A DNA stretch of 6,375 bases, taken from positions 1-6,375 of the forward strand of contig CAZFBR010000203.1 in assembly GCA_964517215.1 (NCBI GenBank), written 5' to 3'. Source of the DNA: CAZFBR01 sp035353495 [NCBI: uncultured bacterium]. GTDB lineage: Bacteria > DAOPZR01. Position 1 is the stretch's first letter, and the number at the start of each line of letters is the position of its first letter. A model generated the notes under the pieces. That model saw nothing but the letters and a program-made list of their open reading frames with translations. It searched no databases and was not told the origin of the DNA. A program made the translations under genes and the position numbers. Below, in pieces: positions 1 through 5,897 of this stretch.

Positions 1-1389
1 CAGGTCGATACCCCGCTGCGTCACCTGCCGGTACAGGCGCCGCTCATCCTCATTGCGCGACGCCAGATCCATAACCCCGCGGTGCCAGTAGGTCGGGTAA
101 TGCAGCACCAGCGCGAACGGATACCGCTGTCCGCGATGGCACTCCTCGAACGCATAGTCAACATCCTTGTCATTGAGGTGCACTTCGACAAACCGCGGCC
201 GGTAGCGGTGCCGGTAGACGTCGAGGTCGATAAACCGTCCCTTGAACCCCCACGCTGACGCGAAGGCCGGCACATACCGTGAATGCGCGACGGCACGGCA
301 GTCCTCCTCGCGAAAGAACTCATCGCGGGCAATGTCACGTTGCGCTTTCTTGCCCAGCAGTTCGTACAGATAGAGCGGGCTGAGCCCCTTGGCCGGCCCC
401 TTGGCACAGACCATGCTACGGGTCAGCGGCTCACCATTGCGGATGTCGCGCACCGCCACCAGACTTTTGCCCAGCGCCTCGCGGTTCTTGATGACGATGC
501 GCGAAATATTCTTCGCGCCGTTGCCACGTGCCGTTTCGATGAAACGGATGCGCCGCACCATCTCGCCCAGTTGGTCCGGTTCCAAGCTGGCCGCATGGTC
601 GGGTCCTTCGGCCCGCTTGTCCAGCGTGATGTGACGTTCGATGACGCACGCCCCGAGCGCGGCTGCGGCAACGGATATTTCGAAACCGATCTCGTGGCTG
701 GAGAGCCCAACCGGCACCCCGTAGCGCTCCTGCAGCACATGCAGGTAATCAAGGTGGGTGTCTTCGGGCGGGGTCGGATAGGCCGAGACGCAGTGCAGCA
801 GAATGCATTCGACATTCCATTGTGCGAGGAAACGCCCGACAAAGTCAATTTCCGCCAGCGGCGACATTCCGGTCGACAGGATGAGCGGCTTGCACGTGCC
901 GATCAGCCGCTCGAGCAGGATAAGGTTGTTCAGGTCGGCCGAGGCAACTTTGTATGCCGGCAGGTCGAAGGGTTCGAGGAAATCGACAGAGCGTTCGTCG
1001 AACGGCGTGCAGAGAAATGCCAGCCCTCGCTGCCGCGCCCGCTCCTGCAGAAGCAAGTACTGCTCGCGGGTGAACTCCACTTCCTTGAGGATCGGGATGA
1101 GATACTCGAAGCCCTCTTCGAACCGGTTTGGATCGTCGAGCATCCGCTGCTGGTACAGGTCGGGCAGCGAGCGCTTCTGGAACTTCACCGCATCAAGCCC
1201 GGATTCGGCAGCGACGTCGATCAGGCGCAGCGCCGTCGCCATGTCCCCGTTGTGATTGATGCCAACCTCCCCGATGATGTAGGCAGGCTGCCCCTGCCCG
1301 ACCATGCGTTCCCCTATGCGCACCGAGGGGAGTTTTCGGCCGAGCATGCCGTCGAGCAGGTTGAGCGAGTGGGTGTCAAGGCCGAGCAT
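1..1389 (-). CDS. neuB: NeuB/SpsE-type nonulosonate synthase with C-terminal extra domain (3' end beyond left edge)
   Basis: This enzyme should condense phosphoenolpyruvate with an N-acylated mannosamine-like sugar to make a nonulosonic acid (sialic, legionaminic or a related acid) in the cytoplasm. The frame is open from ATG 1389 to base 1, 463 codons without a stop. Visible NeuB hallmarks are GEVGINHNG (residues 40-48), VKFQK (68-72), CTPFD (127-131), AYKVAS (145-150), LSTGM (171-175), HCVSAYPTP (199-207), SSHE (230-233) and IERHITLD (250-257). H232 and H253 match the metal-binding histidines of the family, and E41, K69 and K147 match conserved active-site residues. An SAF/antifreeze-like domain follows (about 300-360). 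Residues 364-463 are an extra domain resembling the sugar-phosphate-isomerase/epimerase-like tail of large SpsE proteins, and it runs off the window. The start is supported by GGAGGT 8 nt upstream; the gene overlaps the preceding methyltransferase by 14 bp. The SAF arginine of classical NeuB appears replaced (K330-G331-P332). Family is sure; the exact sugar is not. Confidence 0.93.
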   Translation of the reverse strand, partial: MLGLDTHSLNLLDGMLGRKLPSVRIGERMVGQGQPAYIIGEVGINHNGDMATALRLIDVAAESGLDAVKFQKRSLPDLYQQRMLDDPNRFEEGFEYLIPILKEVEFTREQYLLLQERARQRGLAFLCTPFDERSVDFLEPFDLPAYKVASADLNNLILLERLIGTCKPLILSTGMSPLAEIDFVGRFLAQWNVECILLHCVSAYPTPPEDTHLDYLHVLQERYGVPVGLSSHEIGFEISVAAAALGACVIERHITLDKRAEGPDHAASLEPDQLGEMVRRIRFIETARGNGAKNISRIVIKNREALGKSLVAVRDIRNGEPLTRSMVCAKGPAKGLSPLYLYELLGKKAQRDIARDEFFREEDCRAVAHSRYVPAFASAWGFKGRFIDLDVYRHRYRPRFVEVHLNDKDVDYAFEECHRGQRYPFALVLHYPTYWHRGVMDLASRNEDERRLYRQVTQRGIDL

Positions 1390-2296
1390 CGCCGGATACC
1401 TCCATCCGTGCAAAGAGTGCCGCCAGCATGGTCCCCGGATATGCGTGCGTGGTATCGGCCGGCGTCCCCCGTCCCCCTGCCAGCGCACGCACATTGGCAA
1501 CAAACGCCGTGCCATCGCGATCAGGGCACGCGTAGGGAGTGCCCAGATACTGGTGTTCCAGCAACCGCAGCGCGTATCCATGGTATGCCATCAGGTGCGC
1601 CAGCGACGCTGCGGTGAACTGGTGGTAGTGGAACGGGACACAGACCTGGTTCCAGTGCGCACCGTAGGCGCGCGCCGCCGGCGAATCAAAATCCGGGGTT
1701 GCGCTGATGAAGACCATGCCGTCCCGGCACAAGCAGCGGTCGAGCAGGTCAAACAGTCCGTCGAAATCGAAGAGGTGTTCAATTACCCCGCGCAGGGTGA
1801 CACAGTCAAATGCCGCAGCGGGAACCTCCTCAAGTGCATTGTAGATGACCAGTTCGGGAAAATGCGAGCGGATGTAGTCAGTTTCCGTGCGATTGATTTC
1901 GTAGCCGCAACGTTCCCACCGGTCGGGCATCGCCTTCAGATACAGGCCCGTGGAACAACCAAAATCGAGCACGCGTGGGCGCGACTGCATCAGGAACGGT
2001 TCAAGCGTGCGCACGTCAAGCGCGTATTGTGTCAGCCGCTGCCGGAAACGTTCATTGGCCGGGTCGGGCAGGTAATCAGCCCCGTAGCTCGCGCCGTACA
2101 ACGTCGCAAGTTCCGCGGCGCTCTCAACCCCGGGCGAAAAGAATCCGTGTCCACACCGGGTACAGCGGTACATGATGAAATGCGCGCGATTGAATTCGCG
2201 GTCGGTGACCCGGTGCATCGCGTATGCGGACTCATCAACCGTGTCCCAATAATACCCCGCGTTGCCACACACCGGGCAGTCAGGCTGGGTACTCAT
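1376..2296 (-). CDS. Class I SAM-dependent methyltransferase with N-terminal Cys4 knuckle
   Basis: A 306-residue cytoplasmic methyltransferase, probably acting on a sugar or a nucleotide-linked sugar. The N-terminus has two CxxC pairs, C7/C10 (CPVC) and C45/C48 (CTRC), spaced like a zinc knuckle or ribbon. The Rossmann-type methyltransferase domain follows: motif I VLDFGCSTG (109-117), an acidic residue after strand 2 (E133, in GYEIN), and a post-motif RGVIEHL (169-175) typical of the Methyltransf_11/23 group. The C-terminal part is rich in His and aromatic residues (PFHYHQF) and could contribute to the acceptor site. Its ATG overlaps the stop of the upstream methyltransferase as ATGA, which suggests coupled translation; a weak AGGA lies 10 nt upstream. 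Its own end overlaps the start of the NeuB-type gene by 14 bp. Similar knuckle-bearing methyltransferases occur in glycan loci, but the acceptor and the methylated atom (O, N or C) cannot be read from the sequence. Confidence 0.9.
   Translation of the reverse strand: MSTQPDCPVCGNAGYYWDTVDESAYAMHRVTDREFNRAHFIMYRCTRCGHGFFSPGVESAAELATLYGASYGADYLPDPANERFRQRLTQYALDVRTLEPFLMQSRPRVLDFGCSTGLYLKAMPDRWERCGYEINRTETDYIRSHFPELVIYNALEEVPAAAFDCVTLRGVIEHLFDFDGLFDLLDRCLCRDGMVFISATPDFDSPAARAYGAHWNQVCVPFHYHQFTAASLAHLMAYHGYALRLLEHQYLGTPYACPDRDGTAFVANVRALAGGRGTPADTTHAYPGTMLAALFARMEVSGDARP
1398..1403 (-). promoter_or_regulatory. Shine-Dalgarno for the NeuB-type gene, inside the preceding coding sequence
   Basis: GGAGGT on the minus strand, 8 nt before ATG 1389, embedded in the last codons of the Cys4-knuckle methyltransferase. 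It supports the ATG at 1389 over the in-frame ATG codons at 1347 and 1305, which have no comparable upstream site that I can see. Confidence 0.78.
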
Positions 2297-3399
2297 CCGC
2301 AGTAGTTCCTGACAAAGTTTTTCAAATAGCGGTTCAAGGTCGCATGCCGACCGTCCCTGACTGTGGCCTGGTAATATTCGTTCTGCTCGGGCACAAACGG
2401 CCTGGTCAGCTGGTACATTCCTACTGCCAACATAACCACTTGCTGATCGCTGACCACCCCGTATTCATGATTGCACTTGATACTGCGCACAAGTTCCAGG
2501 TTTTCGTTGATCACCGGTTCTATGTAGCTGACGCCGGTCATCTGGTCTCGCCCGCACCTGGTGCGCAGTTCCGACAGCAGAACAGCCGGGTCAACAACCG
2601 GCGTCTGCCCGGTTTTGCGCACATAGATACGGTCCGCGCCAATGGAGAAATAGGTATTAGACTCATGATGGTACTCGCGACGATCGTCGTCAATGTGCCA
2701 TACCTCTCCGCCAAGCCGGCGAATATCATGAATTACGTCATCCGGATGGAACTTGTGCGCACACGGTACAAAGAAGTCATCAAGCGCCCGTACTGCCTGG
2801 TAATGCACTGGTTCGGCGAAACAGCAACTTATGGCCAGGCAATCCTTAGCCATTTGCAGCAGGCGCGGTTCCAGCAGATAACGTATGGTGTCACCAATAA
2901 AGTACTTCCACTCACCGGAACGGTAGAACCCCATATACATCTTGCCGCCGTTTTTCAGCATACGCATCAGGTTGATCAGGCCGCGAGCAGGCACTTCGAG
3001 ATGCTGGTAAATGCCGGCAAGGAAGATGATGTCGTATTCTTCCAGCGGACCGGCGTACTCTTGAATGTCACCGCAAACCGATTCCATCGTCTCCGGGCAA
3101 TGCGCGGCGATATAGCGCTGCGTGGCGGCGACGCTCTCCGGTGCGATATCGAAATGAGTGACGAATTTCGCCCCCAAATCGCGGAAAATCCGTGCCTCAC
3201 GCCCGGTCCCGATGTTGAACACCTTCATGCTGTGCATGTCATCAGTCGTAATTTTCATGACCGCCAAAGATTCCTCGATATAGCGACGGCAATTATTGTC
3301 GGTAAATGCGATGTGCTCGCCGTCACCGTCCGGAAATAATGCGCCCCAGGTCTGACTGCCGTAAATAAATGCCGTGGTTTCGCGGTAGTTGCTCTTCAT
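2293..3399 (-). CDS. Class I SAM-dependent methyltransferase with long uncharacterised C-terminal region
   Basis: A 368-residue protein, predicted cytoplasmic, with no signal peptide or clear membrane segment. The methyltransferase fold occupies roughly residues 55-165: motif I VFNIGTGRE (60-68), the strand-2 acidic residue D84 in HFDIAPES, CGDIQEY (109-115), and YDIIFLAGIYQHLE (122-135), followed by a MLKNGGKMYMGF strand. The remaining 200 or so residues are not a motif I recognise. They contain many His, Asp and aromatic residues (for example HIDDDRREYHHES) and a C-terminal helical stretch. The N-terminal 50 residues resemble a cap (YGSQTWGALFPDG). The protein is not closely related to the neighbouring methyltransferase: motif I and overall architecture differ. 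The start ATG lies 8 bp after the stop of the NeuA-type gene, behind an unusual G-run AGGGGGG in place of a normal Shine-Dalgarno. Its end overlaps the next ATG by 4 bp. A role in tailoring the nonulosonate or the glycan is inferred from position only. Confidence 0.88.
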   Translation of the reverse strand: MKSNYRETTAFIYGSQTWGALFPDGDGEHIAFTDNNCRRYIEESLAVMKITTDDMHSMKVFNIGTGREARIFRDLGAKFVTHFDIAPESVAATQRYIAAHCPETMESVCGDIQEYAGPLEEYDIIFLAGIYQHLEVPARGLINLMRMLKNGGKMYMGFYRSGEWKYFIGDTIRYLLEPRLLQMAKDCLAISCCFAEPVHYQAVRALDDFFVPCAHKFHPDDVIHDIRRLGGEVWHIDDDRREYHHESNTYFSIGADRIYVRKTGQTPVVDPAVLLSELRTRCGRDQMTGVSYIEPVINENLELVRSIKCNHEYGVVSDQQVVMLAVGMYQLTRPFVPEQNEYYQATVRDGRHATLNRYLKNFVRNYCG

Positions 3400-3402
3400 A
3401 TT

Positions 3403-3409
3403 CCCCCCT
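3403..3409 (-). promoter_or_regulatory. Atypical G-run ribosome binding site of the first methyltransferase
   Basis: AGGGGGG on the minus strand, 3 nt before ATG 3399; the first bases belong to the TAG stop of the NeuA-type gene. It is a weaker anti-16S match than the other sites here and contains a run of six G. Initiation may rely on coupling to the upstream gene. Confidence 0.55.
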
Positions 3410-4133
3410 AAGCCATTTTCATTCGTTGCATAGCCGTCTCGGCTACGATAAAGTCCAGTTCAGTGTCGATGTTGACGGTCGCCAGCGGGTCGTCGATCGG
3501 CAATCCTAACACGCAATCGCCTGCCATCGAGTGCAGCTCCATCAGTGTCCGGTAGCGCAGCACTTCCATTGCGCCCACCTGCACCAGCACCGGTGGCAGC
3601 TGCTGGCGCCCCATGTTGAACGGCTCGGCAAAGCCGGTGATTTGCCGACTCAAGAACGGTTCGATGCGTCCATCATCACCAGCCTGCCGCCACATCTTGT
3701 ACGGATGCTTCGGCGATGGCGTCACTGCGCGCACCGAATCGATCTGTGGGTGGTCAAGCAACAGGCGAATGCCTTCGTCGATCGCCGTAGTCGGAAACGT
3801 CGGATTGGTCGGCTGCAGGCGCAGGACAAGGTCGGGCCGGTAACCCTCATGTTCCCCCAACCAGGTGACAGCATGGGTGAGGACCTGCAGGTCGTTGGCG
3901 ACATCCGAGGCCAGCTCAGCCGGGCGCAGAAATGGCGTTTCCGCCCCATACCGGCGTGCGATCTCCGCGTAGCGCTCACTATCAGTCGAAACGATTACGC
4001 GCGTCACCAGTTCAGCGCGCTTCGCCTTCTCCACCATCCAAGCGAGCAGCGGTTTACCCGCCAGCAGCCGGATATTCTTGTCCCGCACGCCTTTTGACCC
4101 GCTGCGTGCGGGGATCAGGGCCAGTACCTTCAT
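3408..4133 (-). CDS. neuA: CMP-nonulosonate cytidylyltransferase (NeuA-type)
   Basis: Activates a nonulosonic acid with CTP to give the CMP-sugar used by glycosyltransferases; cytoplasmic. The 241-residue length fits single-domain bacterial acylneuraminate cytidylyltransferases. The N-terminus carries the nucleotide-binding signature IPARSGSKG (7-15), then NIRLLAGKPL (20-29), VSTDSE (48-53), YGAETPFLRPAEL (62-74), LRLQPTNP, and the C-terminal acidic motif NIDTELDF (221-228). In that last motif the first position of the usual metal-binding Asp-x-Asp is Asn (N221) while D223 is kept. The start at 4133 fits the family N-terminus (MKVLALIPAR) and follows GAGGTGGGG directly. An upstream in-frame ATG at 4208 would add 25 residues outside the family pattern and overlap the previous gene. 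The gene begins 7 bp after the oxidoreductase stop. The NeuB-type synthase two genes downstream makes its likely substrate. Whether it prefers Neu5Ac, legionaminate, pseudaminate or another acid cannot be told from the motifs. Confidence 0.93.
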   Translation of the reverse strand: MKVLALIPARSGSKGVRDKNIRLLAGKPLLAWMVEKAKRAELVTRVIVSTDSERYAEIARRYGAETPFLRPAELASDVANDLQVLTHAVTWLGEHEGYRPDLVLRLQPTNPTFPTTAIDEGIRLLLDHPQIDSVRAVTPSPKHPYKMWRQAGDDGRIEPFLSRQITGFAEPFNMGRQQLPPVLVQVGAMEVLRYRTLMELHSMAGDCVLGLPIDDPLATVNIDTELDFIVAETAMQRMKMA

Positions 4134-4140
4134 CCCCACC

Positions 4141-5265
4141 TCAGCGCACACGCGGCACGACAACGAATCGGCGCGTGGCCGCAGACTTCCGCACCGCGCG
4201 CAGAACATTCATCGTTTTAAGGCCGTCACATACGTCCGGCACGTCGGGGCGAATGTGCCGGCGCTTGGCCACGCTGGTGAAGAAATAGCGCATCAGTTCA
4301 ACATACATGTGGTTGCGAACCTTCCAATCAGTATAGTACACGACTTCGGGCTTGCGTCGCGATTCGTTGGCGGAAACGACATGCCGCGCTCCGCGCCAGA
4401 TTTCGATCCTATTGTTCTCGAGGTCGGAATTGTCGAAGATCCACAAAGCCGTTCCTGTTTCGCCAATCACCTCGAGTTTCTTCTGATGATACTTCCCGAA
4501 CAAATCCATGTGCAGCGAGGCGATGACCCCTGATTCGAAGCGGGCGAGAATCTCAACCAGATCGTCGGTTTCGAATACCCGTTCCTGTCCCAACGATGAT
4601 ACCGTCCCGTTGAAGCCGCATACTTCGCGGATATCGCCGAACAGCCAACGGCAGAGGTCAATCAGATGGCTCTCATCGAGCAACGCACCGCCACCGAGCT
4701 TTTTCGACGACATGTAAAAGTTTAGTCCCTCCCAAGGGTGCCATTCGCGCAGGTTCTCGGAGAAGGTTCCGCGCACGGTCAACATTTTTCCCACCACCCC
4801 GTCCTGCAGCAGTTGGCGAAATTGCATCAACTGCGGGCAGAAACGGTAGTTGTACGCGATCACGTTCACCAGCCGTTTCCGCTGCATCGCCCGTACGAGT
4901 TTCAGCACCCGTTCCGGCTGATCCTCATTCTTGGTCAGCGGCTTTTCGCAGAAGACATGGACCCCTTGGGCGACGGCACGCTCCATTTCATCCAGGTGAC
5001 ACAGCGGGGGCATGGCAATGATGACCCCGTCGCAACGGTGCGTGCGATACGCGTCAACACTCGATTTTTCCAGCCATAGCTGCAGCGGCTGCCGCCGCGC
5101 CGCCGCCGGCAACCCCGCGTAGGTTTCCTCCGCACGTTGTTTCGCCTCATCACGACGGTCAGCCCGCGGGTCAACGATAACGAATTCACGCCCCCCCGCC
5201 GTAACCGCATTCATCAGATGACGCTTGCCGATACTTCCCGCCCCGAGCAGCAGAATCTTTTTCAT
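4141..5265 (-). CDS. Gfo/Idh/MocA-family NAD(P)-dependent oxidoreductase
   Basis: A 374-residue dehydrogenase-type enzyme, expected to oxidise or reduce a sugar hydroxyl/keto group using NAD(P) in the cytoplasm. The N-terminus is a Rossmann fold with LLGAGSIGKRH (6-16), an acidic residue after strand 2 (D32, suggesting preference for NAD over NADP), IIAMPP (82-87), and the family signature CEKPL (106-110). YNYRF (138-142) and GGGALLDESHLID (191-203, with D197, H200 and D203) form the catalytic part of the C-terminal alpha/beta domain. The start at 5265 is chosen because GGAGGA lies 7 nt upstream and the Rossmann strand begins at once; an in-frame ATG at 5289 lacks this support and would reach back almost to the preceding stop. 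It follows the glycosyltransferase by 32 bp, the largest gap in the window, and its TGA overlaps the Shine-Dalgarno region of the NeuA-type gene. Oxidoreductases of this family are common in nonulosonate and amino-sugar loci, but the substrate here is unknown. Confidence 0.92.
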   Translation of the reverse strand: MKKILLLGAGSIGKRHLMNAVTAGGREFVIVDPRADRRDEAKQRAEETYAGLPAAARRQPLQLWLEKSSVDAYRTHRCDGVIIAMPPLCHLDEMERAVAQGVHVFCEKPLTKNEDQPERVLKLVRAMQRKRLVNVIAYNYRFCPQLMQFRQLLQDGVVGKMLTVRGTFSENLREWHPWEGLNFYMSSKKLGGGALLDESHLIDLCRWLFGDIREVCGFNGTVSSLGQERVFETDDLVEILARFESGVIASLHMDLFGKYHQKKLEVIGETGTALWIFDNSDLENNRIEIWRGARHVVSANESRRKPEVVYYTDWKVRNHMYVELMRYFFTSVAKRRHIRPDVPDVCDGLKTMNVLRAVRKSAATRRFVVVPRVR

Positions 5266-5272
5266 TACTATA

Positions 5273-5278
5273 TCCTCC
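5273..5278 (-). promoter_or_regulatory. Shine-Dalgarno for the Gfo/Idh/MocA oxidoreductase
   Basis: GGAGGA on the minus strand, 7 nt before ATG 5265, in the 32-bp gap after the glycosyltransferase stop. It fixes the start at the Rossmann-strand methionine and not at ATG 5289. No promoter-like or terminator-like structure is evident in this short gap. Confidence 0.78.
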
Positions 5279-5297
5279 GTCAGCAACAAGTCCGCTT

Positions 5298-5885
5298 TTA
5301 TGCTTCCCGGCGACGCCGGTAGAAGGCGATGGGCAAGTTTGCCAACCGCGCGTGGGCCTGAACCGCGTCCAGCATAGCACGCTCGTCGAGCTGCCCGAAA
5401 CGCTCATTGCGGAGCACCTCCTGCAGAAACACCTCCTTGCGGTAGAGGATGCCGTACAACAACGGACGATCCGCAGCCGCGACCCGTTCGCATTTATAGT
5501 CGCTGTTCGGTTCCACCAGCCAGTAGTCGGCGGCAACGCCGTCGTACTGCGAATTGTCATAGAGAAAGATCGCCTGGGTCAGCACCGCGTAATCACTGAT
5601 AAAATCTTCCGCAGCCACCAGCATTAGGTAGCGTCCGCGGGCTGCCCTGATGCCGGCGCGCACTGTCTCGCCAACGCCCGCCTGCTCCGCGCGTACGACG
5701 CGGATGTGCTGGCGATAATTGTCCAGCGTTTCTTCCTCGTTGCTGCCGAATCCCGCAGTTACCACCAGCACTTCATAGCTGTGCCCGGGAAACGTCTGCG
5801 CCAGGCAGCTGCGTATGCACCGCTCCAAGTACACTGTCTCCCCGCAACAAACGACGATAATACTCACATCCTGAAATAGTTCCAC
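5298..5885 (-). CDS. Short GT-A family-2-like glycosyltransferase with degenerate DXD, GTG start
   Basis: A 195-residue protein with the N-terminal half of a family-2 glycosyltransferase fold. VSIIVVCCGE (7-16), LERCIRSCLAQTF (20-32) and YEVLVVTAG (37-45) match the first strands and helix of GT2 enzymes. RAARGRYLMLV (80-90) matches the stretch before the DXD motif, but the motif itself reads AAED (91-94) where active enzymes usually have an Asp-x-Asp such as DADD. The usual DDGS-like motif after strand 2 is TAGFGS. The protein is also short for the family (often 250 residues or more) and ends without an acceptor domain or membrane helix. It may be a divergent transferase, a partner subunit or an inactive relic. 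GTG 5885 is chosen as start because AGGAGG sits 5 nt upstream and the fold begins directly after it; ATG 5951 would lie 54 bp deep inside the upstream gene with a non-conserved leader. Confidence 0.82.
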   Translation of the reverse strand: MELFQDVSIIVVCCGETVYLERCIRSCLAQTFPGHSYEVLVVTAGFGSNEEETLDNYRQHIRVVRAEQAGVGETVRAGIRAARGRYLMLVAAEDFISDYAVLTQAIFLYDNSQYDGVAADYWLVEPNSDYKCERVAAADRPLLYGILYRKEVFLQEVLRNERFGQLDERAMLDAVQAHARLANLPIAFYRRRREA

Positions 5886-5890
5886 ACGTT

Positions 5891-5897
5891 CCTCCTC
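5891..5897 (-). promoter_or_regulatory. Strong Shine-Dalgarno for the glycosyltransferase, deciding its GTG start
   Basis: GAGGAGG on the minus strand, 5 nt before GTG 5885. It overlaps the TGA stop of the amidotransferase gene. This near-perfect anti-16S match is the main reason to prefer the GTG over the upstream ATG at 5951. Confidence 0.8.

Noticed and set aside
283-1617. A 444-codon open frame on the plus strand
   Set aside because: It lies antisense to the NeuB-type gene and the end of the methyltransferase gene. Its protein shows no recognisable fold, whereas the minus-strand frame gives continuous NeuB motifs. It is a shadow produced by GC-rich codon usage.
1304-2305. A 333-codon open frame on the plus strand
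   Set aside because: It is antisense to the Cys4-knuckle methyltransferase, with basic low-information protein and no family pattern.
2224-3339. A 371-codon open frame on the plus strand
   Set aside because: It is antisense to the first methyltransferase, has no domain motifs, and conflicts with clear methyltransferase motifs on the minus strand.
4134-4208. Longer NeuA-type form starting at ATG 4208
   Set aside because: The extra 25 residues contain CxxC-like pairs (CARC, CRVC) that briefly suggested a zinc knuckle, but they overlap the oxidoreductase coding sequence and the family N-terminus begins at 4133.
5266-5297. Possible internal promoter or terminator in the largest gap
   Set aside because: The gap is only 32 bp, holds the ribosome binding site, and shows no hairpin with a T-run or convincing -35/-10 pair.
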